From UBA1189 sp045612925 (GTDB taxonomy: Bacteria; Bacteroidota; Bacteroidia; Bacteroidales; Bacteroidaceae), in contig JAZKZX010000022.1 of assembly GCA_045612925.1 (NCBI GenBank), forward strand, positions 1-19,836: 19,836 bases of DNA, given 5' to 3'. The notes beneath the pieces were generated by a model that ran no database searches, was not told the DNA's origin, and was given only the letters and a program-made list of their open reading frames with translations. The position numbers and the translations under genes are program-made. Positions 1-6,550 of this stretch are shown one piece after another (the stretch's first letter is position 1; every line of letters starts with the position of its first letter).

Positions 1-914
1 ATCTTCTTCAGTTCATCGATGAGGTAAGCACCCACCTCTGCTGCATTGGCCACGAGGCCTTCCTGCTCGAACACATCGAGTACGGCGATAGCTGCAGCGC
101 ATGCCAAGTGGTTGCCACCGAAGGTGGTGCCGAGCATGCTGGGCCAGGGCTTGAAGTGTGGAGCGATGAGCACGCCACCGATGGGGAAGCCGTTGCCCAT
201 ACCTTTGGCGATGGTGATGAGGTCGGGGCGGATGTCGGCAATCTGGTGTGCAAAGAAGTTACCTGTGCGGCCATAGCCCGACTGTATCTCGTCGAGAATG
301 AGCGACACACCATACTTGGTGGTCATCTCGCGCAGCTGGCAGAGAAACTCTGCCGAAGGGCAATGTATGCCTGCCACGCCCTGTATGCCCTCTATGATGA
401 CGGCGCAGAACTCGCCTGTCTGGAGCTTGGCCTCTACGCCAGCGATGTCGCCAAGCGGAACGAACTCCACATTAGGTGTGCGGTTGAAGGGGGCATTGAT
501 CTTGGGATTGTCGGTAGCGGCCACAGCACCCGATGTTCGGCCATGGAAGGCCTTGCTGAATGCCAGCACCTTGGCCTTGTCGCTGTGGAACGAGGCGAGC
601 TTGATGGCATTCTCATTGGCCTCGGCGCCTGAGTTGCAGAGGAAGAGGCTATAGTCTTCATAACCAGATAGTCTTCCTAATTTTTCAGCCAACTGTTGTT
701 GTAAGCTGTTTTCTACGGAATTAGAATAGAAGCCGAGCTTCGCCACCTGCTCGCTGATCATTTGTACATAGTGCGGGTGAGCATGGCCGATAGAGATTAC
801 GGCATGACCTCCGTAGAGGTCCAGGTATTCGGTGCCATCGGCATCGTATACATAGTTCCCCTTGCCGCGTACGGGCTCTATGGGGTAGAGGGGGTATACA
901 TCAAAGAGATTCAT
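1..914 (-). CDS. argD: Acetylornithine (or succinylornithine) aminotransferase ArgD, C-terminus cut off by window edge
   Basis: PLP-dependent class III aminotransferase of arginine biosynthesis. It converts N-acylglutamate semialdehyde and glutamate to N-acylornithine and 2-oxoglutarate in the cytosol. The 304 residues visible begin MNLFDVYPLYPIEPVRGKG and run without a stop to base 1; the family is usually about 375-400 residues, so roughly a fifth is outside the window. Seen in sequence: the cofactor-phosphate motif CNSGAEANENAIK, the LILDEIQSGYGRTG segment with the PLP-binding Asp, and ITIAKGMGNG with the Schiff-base lysine. It is the last gene in view of the minus-strand arg cluster, 85 bp after argC, and that gap contains a large inverted repeat. 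In Bacteroides fragilis the pathway uses succinylated intermediates (established for its transcarbamylase), so the true acyl group here could be succinyl; sequence alone does not decide. Confidence 0.95.
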   Translation of the reverse strand, partial: MNLFDVYPLYPIEPVRGKGNYVYDADGTEYLDLYGGHAVISIGHAHPHYVQMISEQVAKLGFYSNSVENSLQQQLAEKLGRLSGYEDYSLFLCNSGAEANENAIKLASFHSDKAKVLAFSKAFHGRTSGAVAATDNPKINAPFNRTPNVEFVPLGDIAGVEAKLQTGEFCAVIIEGIQGVAGIHCPSAEFLCQLREMTTKYGVSLILDEIQSGYGRTGNFFAHQIADIRPDLITIAKGMGNGFPIGGVLIAPHFKPWPSMLGTTFGGNHLACAAAIAVLDVFEQEGLVANAAEVGAYLIDELKK

Positions 915-930
915 TGTTTTTATTTACTAA

Positions 931-995
931 CCACAGAATACATGGATTTCTTGAATCCTTTTACAGATAAAATTTGAAATCCGTGTAATCTGTGG
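931..995. repeat. Inverted repeat in the argC-argD gap (20-bp arms, 18/20 matched)
   Basis: The arms at 931-950 and 976-995 are reverse complements at 18 of 20 positions, with a 25-base loop. In RNA one of the two mismatches becomes a G-U pair. There is no U-tract on the minus strand, so it does not look like a simple terminator ahead of argD. The arm has the look of a short dispersed intergenic palindrome; copy number elsewhere is not visible here. It could stabilise or process the argC-argD transcript and so set the argD level. Confidence 0.7.
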
Positions 996-999
996 GTGA

Positions 1000-1992
1000 T
1001 TAAAATGCGTTTGCTTTCAGTCCAAGTCCAGTTTTTTCATCAATGCCGAACATGAGGTTCATGTTTTGTACGGCCTGTCCTACGGCACCTTTGAGGAGGT
1101 TGTCGATGATGCAGGTGATGACTGCCTTATTGCCAAACTTGTCGATGTGTACGAGTGCCTTGTTGGTGTTGACCACCTGCTTCAGATCTAGTGCCTTGTC
1201 GATGTAGTGTGTGAAGGTAGCATCAGCGTAGAAGGTGCGGTACATGTTGGCCAACTGCTCGGCTGTGGGGTTGGTGGGTGTGCCCTCCTCACCGTCGAAC
1301 TTTACCACCTCGGTGCAGAAGATGCCGCGGGCGAAGTCGCCACGATAGGGGATGAAGTCGATGGAGGCCTCGAGTGAGCCCTGTAGCTCGGTGAGCGACT
1401 GACGTATCTCGTGCAGGTGCTGATGGGTAAACACCTTGTAGATGCTCATATTGTCGGTGCGCCAACTGAAGTGGGTGGTCGATACTGGCTTCTGCCCTGC
1501 ACCGGTAGATCCCGTGATGGCGTTCACTGCCACATCATGGGTGAGCAATCCTGCCTTAGCTAAGGGGAGCAAGCCGAGCTGTATGCAGGTGGCAAAGCAT
1601 CCGGGGTTGGCCAGGTGCTGACACTTGCAGATCTGCTCCTTGTGTATCTCGGGCAAGCCGTACACGTAATCGTGTGTGGGCGCTGCGATGCGGAAGTCCT
1701 GCGCAAGGTCGATAATCTTCACATGCTCGGGGATGGCATGCTCCTGCAAGAACTGCTCGCTCTTGCCGTGACCGAAGCAGAAGAACACCACGTCAACCTC
1801 ATCGAAGGGCATGGCATCGGTGAACCTCAGGTCGGTATCGCCCAACAAACCCTCGTGCACATCGGCCACGAGATTTCCTGCATTACTCTCGCTATTGGCA
1901 AAGACAATCTCAGCCTCGGGATGGTTCACAAGCAAGCGGATGAGCTCGCCGCCTGTGTAACCTGCTGCACCTAGTATACCTATCTTGATCAT
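1000..1992 (-). CDS. argC: N-acetyl(succinyl)-gamma-glutamyl-phosphate reductase ArgC
   Basis: Reduces N-acyl-glutamyl-5-phosphate to the semialdehyde with NADPH, the step before ArgD. The protein has 330 residues, within the usual range for this family. Visible features: an N-terminal dinucleotide-binding loop GAAGYTGGE (residues 9-16), the catalytic cysteine in the motif NPGCFATC (Cys132), and GSTGAGQKP plus the following His-rich segment typical of the substrate-binding domain. The start is the only ATG that preserves the complete nucleotide-binding strand (MIKIGILGAAG). It begins 5 bp after the stop of the second PspC gene, which suggests co-transcription with that pair and with argG. Confidence 0.96.
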   Translation of the reverse strand: MIKIGILGAAGYTGGELIRLLVNHPEAEIVFANSESNAGNLVADVHEGLLGDTDLRFTDAMPFDEVDVVFFCFGHGKSEQFLQEHAIPEHVKIIDLAQDFRIAAPTHDYVYGLPEIHKEQICKCQHLANPGCFATCIQLGLLPLAKAGLLTHDVAVNAITGSTGAGQKPVSTTHFSWRTDNMSIYKVFTHQHLHEIRQSLTELQGSLEASIDFIPYRGDFARGIFCTEVVKFDGEEGTPTNPTAEQLANMYRTFYADATFTHYIDKALDLKQVVNTNKALVHIDKFGNKAVITCIIDNLLKGAVGQAVQNMNLMFGIDEKTGLGLKANAF

Positions 1993-1997
1993 GCGTA

Positions 1998-2183
1998 TCA
2001 GTTTGCTTTAGGAGCCAACAACCATACCAGCAGATAGATCCATACACCTACCGAACCGCCCAATGCCAATGCAAGGAAGACGATACGCACGATAAGTGAG
2101 TCTATGTTGAAGTATTCGGCTAGTCCGCCACATACACCGGCAATCTTCTTGTCGGTGTCAGATAGTTGCAATCTCTTATTCAT
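1998..2183 (-). CDS. Small PspC-domain membrane protein (second of a pair)
   Basis: 61 residues, essentially a bare PspC domain. Residues 8-30 carry the family signature (LSDTDKKIAGVCGGLAEYFN), followed by DSLIVRIVF and one hydrophobic transmembrane stretch (about 33-57). PspC in enterobacteria is an inner-membrane sensor of phage-shock stress; the function of minimal stand-alone PspC proteins is not established. It follows the first PspC gene with one base between them and precedes argC by 5 bp, so it looks translationally linked to both. Its place inside an arginine operon is unexplained by the pathway. Confidence 0.85.
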   Translation of the reverse strand: MNKRLQLSDTDKKIAGVCGGLAEYFNIDSLIVRIVFLALALGGSVGVWIYLLVWLLAPKAN

Positions 2184-2184
2184 G

Positions 2185-2403
2185 TTACTTCTTTATGTTG
2201 AATTGGTTTTTCTCTTCAGGGATGAGCAGCATCAGGATAAAGTAGATGATGGCACCGCTGAAGGCTGTGAATATGGTAGCCAGCAGATAGATGATGCGCA
2301 CGATGGTGACATCTATATTGGCATAGTTGGCGATAGCTGCGCACACGCCCGCTACCATGCGTCCTGTGCGCGGACGCTCTATCTTCTTGTTGGGTTCTGA
2401 CAT
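2185..2403 (-). CDS. Small PspC-domain membrane protein (first of a pair)
   Basis: 72 residues with a PspC domain: RPRTGRMVAGVCAAIANYAN (about residues 10-29), DVTIVRIIYLL, then a long hydrophobic helix (about 35-60) ending LIPEEKN. It is clearly a paralogue of the next gene, and the two probably form a tandem duplication and perhaps a hetero-oligomer in the membrane (inference). The N-terminus is slightly longer and charged (MSEPNKKIE), consistent with a cytosolic tail. It lies 118 bp after argG, across an AT-rich repeat region. I found no convincing TAnnTTTG promoter in that gap, so read-through from argG is the simplest expression route. Confidence 0.85.
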   Translation of the reverse strand: MSEPNKKIERPRTGRMVAGVCAAIANYANIDVTIVRIIYLLATIFTAFSGAIIYFILMLLIPEEKNQFNIKK

Positions 2404-2521
2404 CTTATTTAATTTACGATTTATCTATTTACGATTTACAATTTATTTAACGATTTGCTTATTTGCTAAAACTCGCGGTGCTGAAATAGTAAATAGTACA
2501 TCGTTAAATAGAATATTGAGT
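2404..2521. repeat. AT-rich degenerate repeat region between argG and the pspC pair
   Basis: A 118-bp gap with no gene. It contains repeated variants of atttacgattt (2412-2422, 2428-2438) and its relative atttaacgattt (2445-2456). Reverse-complement partners lie at 2489-2496 (matching 2425-2432) and 2501-2509 (matching 2445-2453). These two pairings cross, so the region is a scrambled cluster of short inverted motifs and not one hairpin. The same motif family fills the gap before argG. Confidence 0.6.
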
Positions 2522-3727
2522 TTATCTCTCCTCGTCGGGGTGACAAGCATAGTAAGCACGGAGGGCAGTAGAGTTCACCTTGATGAAGCCCTTGGCCTCT
2601 TCGGCTGTCCATCCCTTCTGTGTCTCGCCATATTCGCCAAACTTATTTTTTACGAGGTCGTCCTTAGAGTCTACGCCTACGGTCTGGAATCCGAGGGGGC
2701 GGAGCTCGAGGGTCACCACACCGTTCACATTACGCTGCGAGCTGGCGAGCATGGCCTCGATATCGGGCATCACGGGCTCCAAGTACTGGCTCTCGTGGAG
2801 GAACATGCCGTACCAGTTGGCTACCTGGTCTTTCCAGTACTGCTGCCACTTTGAGAGGGTGTACTTCTCGAGGTAGCGATGAGCGGCGATGATGAGCATG
2901 GGCGCAGCAGCCTCGAATCCTACGCGACCCTTGATGCCGATGATGGTGTCGCCCACATGGCAGTCGCGGCCGATGCCATACGCAGCACCAATCTCTTCGA
3001 CAGCCTGGATGGCCTTGATCTTGTCGGTATACTCCACACCGTTTACCGAGCAGAGTTCACCCTTGCAAAAACCGAGTTTCAGGAGTTCGGGACCCTCCTT
3101 GGTCGGGTGCTTGAGGTAGGCCGACTCAGGCAATCCCTGGTTAGAATCGAGCAACTCGCCACCACAGATACTGGTACCCCATATACCTACATTGTACGAA
3201 TATTTCAATTTAGCGAAGTCGGCATTGAAACCACCGGCGTTGAGATAGTCCACCTCCTCCTTACGAGTGAGAGTCTTGTCGCGGGTGAGGGTGATGATTT
3301 CGATGCCGGGAGCCATTACGAGGAAGGTCATATCGAAGCGAATTTGATCATTACCAGCACCTGTAGAGCCGTGAGCAATCGCATCGGCACCAATCTCCTT
3401 GGCATAGCGTGCAATAGCTAATGCCTGGAAGATACGCTCCGAACTCACCGAGATGGGGTAGCAGTTGTTGCGCAATACATTACCATATACCATGTACTTA
3501 AGGCTCTTCTCATAATACTCTTGGGTGACATCGAGGGTCATGTACTTCACTGCTCCCAACTTGTAGGCATTCTCCTCATTGGTGCGGAGTTGCTCGTCGC
3601 TGAATCCGCCAGTGTTGGCGCATACAGCGTGCACTTCATAACCCATCTCCTTGGCCAGGTACATCACAGTGTACGAGGTATCGAGTCCGCCACTAAAGGC
3701 GACAACTACTTTTTTCTTTTGTTCCAT
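2522..3727 (-). CDS. argG: Argininosuccinate synthase
   Basis: Joins citrulline and aspartate with ATP to give argininosuccinate, the penultimate step of arginine synthesis, in the cytosol. 401 residues, the usual length. The N-terminal PP-loop ATP-binding motif FSGGLDTS is at residues 11-18. Other family signatures are GSTGAGNDQIRFD (citrulline/aspartate binding), YNVGIWGTSICGGELLD and GRDCHVGDTIIGIKGRVGFEAAAP. The sequence is of the divergent Bacteroidota type (STGAGNDQ where classical enzymes have GKGNDQ). It lies 147 bp downstream of the GNAT gene across an AT-rich inverted-repeat region and is probably transcribed with it. Confidence 0.97.
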   Translation of the reverse strand: MEQKKKVVVAFSGGLDTSYTVMYLAKEMGYEVHAVCANTGGFSDEQLRTNEENAYKLGAVKYMTLDVTQEYYEKSLKYMVYGNVLRNNCYPISVSSERIFQALAIARYAKEIGADAIAHGSTGAGNDQIRFDMTFLVMAPGIEIITLTRDKTLTRKEEVDYLNAGGFNADFAKLKYSYNVGIWGTSICGGELLDSNQGLPESAYLKHPTKEGPELLKLGFCKGELCSVNGVEYTDKIKAIQAVEEIGAAYGIGRDCHVGDTIIGIKGRVGFEAAAPMLIIAAHRYLEKYTLSKWQQYWKDQVANWYGMFLHESQYLEPVMPDIEAMLASSQRNVNGVVTLELRPLGFQTVGVDSKDDLVKNKFGEYGETQKGWTAEEAKGFIKVNSTALRAYYACHPDEER

Positions 3728-3874
3728 ATTGATTTATTTACAATTTTACAATTTACTATTTACGATTTATTTACCATTTAACTATTTTACAATTTTATTG
3801 TTACGATATAAATCAATAAATCATAAAATCGCATATCAATAGTAAATCGTAAATCAACAAATCGTAAATTTTAA
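3728..3874. repeat. AT-rich inverted-repeat cluster between the GNAT gene and argG
   Basis: A 147-bp gap of very low GC. A perfect 12-bp inverted pair occurs at 3758-3769 (atttacgattta) and 3843-3854. A second copy of the reverse form lies at 3859-3870, and looser variants (atttacaattt, attttacaatttt) lie between 3736 and 3796. The motif is the same as in the argG-pspC gap. In minus-strand RNA this could form a long AU hairpin upstream of argG. It has the character of a dispersed intergenic repeat and not of an encoded protein or RNA. Confidence 0.65.
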
Positions 3875-4504
3875 TTATTTTTTCTTTGACTTCAGATGCA
3901 GCATCTTGCGCAGGCGGTTTTGCCACTTCGACATAGTGGGTATCTCCTCGTCGGGATCTACGGGGGTTGCCTTGGGGTCGTAGAGCATTCCTGTACAGAG
4001 GCAGCGTGTACGGTTGTTGCGTTGCAAGATGTCATAATTCTTGCATCCTTCGCATCCCTTCCAAAACTCGTCGTCCTGTGTTAGCTCTGTGAGTGTCACG
4101 GGTACATATCCCATGGCAGTGTTGAGCTTCATCACGGGCAGCGACGTGGTGATACTGAATAGCTTGGCGTAGGGGAATCGCTCGCGTGCCAATTCGAATG
4201 TTTTCTTTTTGATGCGGCTGGCTAGCCCGAGTCGACGATATTCAGGATCAACGATGAGTCCTGATGTGGCTACGAAATCACCATGACTCCAACTCTCAAT
4301 ATAACTGAATCCAATAAGTTTATCGCCATCGAGAGCTACTACAGCCTTGCCGCCATTGATCTTCTCAGCAATGTATTCGGGCGAGCGCTTGGCAATACCG
4401 GTGCCGCGCTGTAATGCTGACTCATAGATGAGTTGGCAGATATACTCGGCATATACGGCATGCGAAGCATTGGCGTATTTTACGACGATATTATTTGTGT
4501 CCAT
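3875..4504 (-). CDS. GNAT-family N-acyltransferase heading the arg cluster, candidate glutamate N-acyltransferase
   Basis: 209 residues. Residues 6-135 form a GNAT fold; the acyl-CoA-binding signature is VDPEYRRLGLAS (85-96), followed by helix KKKTFELARERF. A C-terminal extension not typical of GNATs carries a CX2C-X13-CXC cluster (Cys151, 154, 168, 170), which looks able to bind zinc, and a basic tail (KSKKK). Because it heads argG-argC-argD and the cluster needs a first enzyme, I infer that it acylates glutamate (N-acetyl- or N-succinylglutamate synthase role). This is context inference, and a regulatory or unrelated acetyltransferase is possible. The start ATG at 4504 is preceded by a plausible promoter with a -7 element at 4588-4595. 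Confidence 0.8.
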   Translation of the reverse strand: MDTNNIVVKYANASHAVYAEYICQLIYESALQRGTGIAKRSPEYIAEKINGGKAVVALDGDKLIGFSYIESWSHGDFVATSGLIVDPEYRRLGLASRIKKKTFELARERFPYAKLFSITTSLPVMKLNTAMGYVPVTLTELTQDDEFWKGCEGCKNYDILQRNNRTRCLCTGMLYDPKATPVDPDEEIPTMSKWQNRLRKMLHLKSKKK

Positions 4505-4587
4505 GTTGTAATGGGTCCTTAAATTACAATCTTCCTTTACCTATTAATATAATGGGATGCGAAGTTAATGCAATCTGAACTGATATG

Positions 4588-4595
4588 CAAATTTA
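4588..4595 (-). promoter_or_regulatory. Candidate -7 element (TAAATTTG) for the GNAT-arg cluster
   Basis: On the minus strand this reads TAAATTTG, an exact match to the Bacteroidota -7 consensus TAnnTTTG, 84 bp upstream of the GNAT start. No TTTG is found at the expected -33 distance, so if real the promoter is weak or activator-dependent. I could not identify an ArgR box in the leader. Confidence 0.35.
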
Positions 4596-4646
4596 TTTAA
4601 GAAAAATCCTACTTGCCTTATGCTCAATAGGCGTAAGCATAGTAAA

Positions 4647-4671
4647 TTCCCCCTCCGGAGTGGAGAGGGAA
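4647..4671 (-). terminator. Hairpin downstream of rubredoxin, probable terminator
   Basis: Arms 4647-4656 and 4662-4671 pair at 9 of 10 positions around a 5-base loop (CCTCC/GGAG-rich stem). On the minus strand the stem is followed by only a short TTT run. It lies 22 bp beyond the rubredoxin stop, where the thioredoxin-rubredoxin transcript should end. Confidence 0.5.
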
Positions 4672-4693
4672 TGTTTGAATGAAGAACATTTTC

Positions 4694-4858
4694 CTATTCG
4701 TAATAGGGTTCAAAGTCTTCTTTTCCTACGAAGCAAAGCGGGCATACCCAATCTTCGGGTAGTTCCTCAAAAGCTGTTTCGGCAGGGACCCCATGTTCGG
4801 GATCTCCTACAGAGGGTTCATATACCCAGTCGCATATGGTACATTTATACTTCTGCAT
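4694..4858 (-). CDS. Rubredoxin
   Basis: 54-residue iron-only electron carrier, the standard length. The two iron-binding knuckles are visible: CTICDWVY (Cys6, Cys9) and CPLCFVGKEDFE (Cys39, Cys42), with the conserved GDPEHGVPAETAFEELPEDWVCP core. The correct start is the ATG at 4858 directly before QKYKC; a longer in-frame reading from 4927 would only add thioredoxin-encoded sequence out of frame. Its first 14 bases overlap the end of the thioredoxin gene, so the two are translationally coupled. The likely partner is the rubrerythrin encoded at 7255-7833, since rubredoxin is the classical reductant of rubrerythrin in anaerobes. Confidence 0.95.
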   Translation of the reverse strand: MQKYKCTICDWVYEPSVGDPEHGVPAETAFEELPEDWVCPLCFVGKEDFEPYYE

Positions 4859-5228
4859 AGTGGTGCTGATTTTTGAGTAACACTTCGTGTATCTGTCGCT
4901 CAAGTTCCTTCTTGGATATGGCGCCAACCATCTTTACAGGTCGTCCTTGCATTGGAATAAACAGGGTAGTTGGAATAGAACGTATGTCGTAAGCGGCCGC
5001 CAGCGATTCGCATCGGTCTACATCTACTTTATAGATAATTACCTGGTCTTTGTATGTATCGGCCAGCTCCTCAAGTATAGGTGCCAACACCTTGCATGGG
5101 CCGCACCATCCAGCATAAAAGTCTACGATGGCAGGTTGATTCCCGAAATATTTCCATGCAGCATGTGGCGCGCGATAGTCCGCCACATGTATTAAGAATT
5201 CTTTTTCGGTGAGATTGATAACATTCAT
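4845..5228 (-). CDS. Thioredoxin
   Basis: 127 residues with one thioredoxin fold. The active site is FYAGWCGPCKVLAPILEELA, with the redox cysteines in WCGPC (residues about 42-45); the cis-proline loop is SIPTTLF. No signal peptide, so cytosolic. It reduces disulfides of target enzymes; the natural client here is the thiol peroxidase (tpx) on the other side of oxyR. It overlaps rubredoxin by 14 bp and lies 122 bp downstream of oxyR on the same strand. Its start codon falls inside a predicted hairpin (5226-5261). I saw no TAnnTTTG promoter in the gap, so it may depend on read-through from oxyR or on a non-consensus promoter. Confidence 0.94.
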   Translation of the reverse strand: MNVINLTEKEFLIHVADYRAPHAAWKYFGNQPAIVDFYAGWCGPCKVLAPILEELADTYKDQVIIYKVDVDRCESLAAAYDIRSIPTTLFIPMQGRPVKMVGAISKKELERQIHEVLLKNQHHYAEV

Positions 5229-5261
5229 ACTATGCTTATTTAAGTTGTTAAGTATAGTATG
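5226..5261 (-). promoter_or_regulatory. Hairpin enclosing the thioredoxin start codon
   Basis: In the minus-strand RNA, CAUACUAU (5261-5254) pairs perfectly with AUAGUAUG (5233-5226). Inside this 8-bp stem a further CUUA/UAAG pairing is possible after one mismatch, leaving a 10-base loop. The last three bases of the 3' arm are the thioredoxin AUG. A perfect AGGAGG sits upstream at 5276-5271, too far from the AUG (42 nt) to serve it directly unless the hairpin folds. It could equally be a DNA palindrome bound by a protein. Confidence 0.5.
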
Positions 5262-5292
5262 GTAACACTGCCTCCTACCTATTTGTTTAATG

Positions 5293-5343
5293 ACGAAGAC
5301 GATAACTATCTGTGCTATCTTTGTTATCGTCTTCGTTTTTTTT
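5293..5343 (+). terminator. Intrinsic-terminator-like hairpin oriented on the plus strand
   Basis: A perfect 14-bp stem (5293-5306 with 5323-5336), 16-base loop, immediately followed on the plus strand by eight or more T. On the minus strand, the direction of both flanking genes, the hairpin is followed by cattaaac and no U-tract. It therefore looks like a terminator for plus-strand RNA although no plus-strand gene is visible upstream. It may still act as the 3' end or a processing site for the oxyR message. Confidence 0.65.
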
Positions 5344-5350
5344 GTTAAAT

Positions 5351-6277
5351 TTATAGTTTTATAGCGAACTTCTTCAGTCGTGCATCAAGCATTCCTTCAG
5401 GAATTATTGCCTTTACGGCATCTGCTACGGCATTGATGAGTCGTTCGCGCACATAGTCTTGTCTGATAACAAGCGAAATCTCACGCACGGGCGTGGGGGC
5501 TGCCAGTTGTTTTACGTGTTTCTGCTGTCTATCGTGCAGTAGGGGGAGGTGTAATTCGGGTATCACGGTGTATCCTCCGTTCTCATCTACAATCTTGATT
5601 AATGTGTCAATGCTGCCTGCTTCGTATGAAGTGGAATATGCTGACTTTGTTTGGCAGAAGTTGAATACCTGGTTTCTCATGCAGTGTCCCTCCTTCAGTA
5701 CCCATAAGTGCTCTGTGGGCATTTCGTGTGCTACGATTTCCTCTTTCTTGTATAGCTCCTCGTTAGGTGAAACATAAGCGGCAAACTTTTCATAATAGAG
5801 TGGTATCTCAAGGAAATCGGGTTGCTCCAATGGGGTGGCAAGTATGGCCATGTCCAATTCTGCTTTGCGCAGTTGTTCTATGATAACTGCTGTGCGCAGT
5901 TCGAATGCTTTCAGCTCTATTTGAGGTGAGTCTTTCTGCATTTGCTTGAAGAGTCGTGGCAATACATAAGGTGCTACTGTGGGTATCACACCGATACGTA
6001 CTATTCCGCTTTCTTGCTCCTTTTCAGAACGTGTCAGTTCGCGCAATTGTGCTACATTATATATTATCACTCGTGCTTGATCTATAACTGCACGACCACT
6101 ATCGGTAGGAGTGATGGGGTGACTCTTGCGATCGAAGAGGATTAGGTCTAGTTCCTCTTCTAGTTTCTGTATCAACGCACTCAGTGTGGGCTGGCTCACA
6201 CCACACGCTTCGGCTGCTCGCTGGAAATGACGATGTTTGTCAAGCGCTACGATGTATTCTAACTGCTGTAGATTCAT
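5351..6277 (-). CDS. oxyR: Hydrogen-peroxide-sensing LysR-type regulator OxyR
   Basis: 308 residues. The N-terminal winged helix-turn-helix (MNLQQLEYIVALDKHRHFQRAAEACGVSQPTLSALIQKLE) is followed by a LysR effector domain. The segment EGHCMRNQVFNFC places cysteines at residues 199 and 208, the same spacing and the same numbers as the disulfide-forming pair of Escherichia coli OxyR. It should therefore sense peroxide by disulfide formation. An in-frame extension up to 6385 exists, but a good promoter (6298-6328) lies between it and the ATG at 6277, which fixes the shorter start. Divergent from tpx; likely regulates tpx and rbr through the sites listed at 6484-6519 and 7113-7148. Confidence 0.95.
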   Translation of the reverse strand: MNLQQLEYIVALDKHRHFQRAAEACGVSQPTLSALIQKLEEELDLILFDRKSHPITPTDSGRAVIDQARVIIYNVAQLRELTRSEKEQESGIVRIGVIPTVAPYVLPRLFKQMQKDSPQIELKAFELRTAVIIEQLRKAELDMAILATPLEQPDFLEIPLYYEKFAAYVSPNEELYKKEEIVAHEMPTEHLWVLKEGHCMRNQVFNFCQTKSAYSTSYEAGSIDTLIKIVDENGGYTVIPELHLPLLHDRQQKHVKQLAAPTPVREISLVIRQDYVRERLINAVADAVKAIIPEGMLDARLKKFAIKL

Positions 6278-6297
6278 ACTTTTTTCTTTTGTTGACA

Positions 6298-6328
6298 CAA
6301 AGTTAGTTCTTTTTTTAACACATTCAAA
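6298..6328 (-). promoter_or_regulatory. oxyR promoter
   Basis: On the minus strand, -33 TTTG (6328-6325) and -7 TAACTTTG (6305-6298) are separated by 19 bp and fit the Bacteroidota sigma-70 consensus exactly. Transcription would begin close to 6291-6294, giving a leader of about 15 nt before the ATG at 6277. Confidence 0.75.
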
Positions 6329-6483
6329 CATTACTTGTAGTTTTCTTCTTTTTATGCGGCATGGGCAGTGATAGTGGATTTCCATAGGTCTCTCAGCGTT
6401 TTGTTGTTGGTGCGGTATTTTTTTTACTTAAGAGAAATATCAAGTTGTTTGCAAATGCAACAAGGATGAATGGGAAAGGGCAT

Positions 6484-6519
6484 ATAGCTTGTGTGTATTG
6501 ATCGATAGATAGTCCCTAT
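6484..6519 (+). promoter_or_regulatory. OxyR-type operator of tpx
   Basis: Reads ATAG-N7-GTAT-N6-ATAG-N7-CTAT, 15 of 16 matches to the tetrapartite ATAG/CTAT pattern established for E. coli OxyR (which has N7 in the middle). Its last base is the first T of the -33 TTTG, the position expected for an activator touching RNA polymerase. The rbr promoter carries the same arrangement. Confidence 0.6.
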
Positions 6520-6550
6520 TTGCAGGGTCTGAAAACTGTGTATACTTTTG
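6519..6550 (+). promoter_or_regulatory. tpx promoter
   Basis: -33 TTTG at 6519-6522 and -7 TACTTTTG at 6543-6550 with 20 bp between. Both match the Bacteroidota consensus TTTG / TAnnTTTG. Transcription should start near 6555-6557, giving a leader of about 60 nt. Confidence 0.8.

Noticed and set aside
108..632. 174-codon plus-strand open frame over argD
   Set aside because: The minus-strand frame translates continuously to a class III aminotransferase with all motifs; the plus frame shows no family features.
2879..3421. 180-codon plus-strand open frame over argG
   Set aside because: Antisense shadow of argininosuccinate synthase; no domain or start signal.
4505..4693. Search for an ArgR gene or ARG box ahead of the arg cluster
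   Set aside because: No palindromic ARG-like box or regulator gene could be supported in this gap, so arginine control is left unassigned.
5262..5276. Tiny leader reading frame starting at GTG after AGGAGG upstream of thioredoxin
   Set aside because: Only six codons and just two bases between the AGGAGG and the GTG, too short for normal initiation; no supporting evidence.
5316..5323. Plus-strand TATCTTTG matching a -7 element inside the 5293-5343 hairpin
   Set aside because: No TTTG at 19-21 bp upstream (nearest is 30 bp away), and it falls in the loop and right arm of the terminator-like hairpin.
6278..6385. 36-residue N-terminal extension of OxyR
   Set aside because: The added residues have no counterpart in the family and lie across a consensus promoter; the ATG at 6277 gives exactly the expected DNA-binding start and Cys199/Cys208 numbering.
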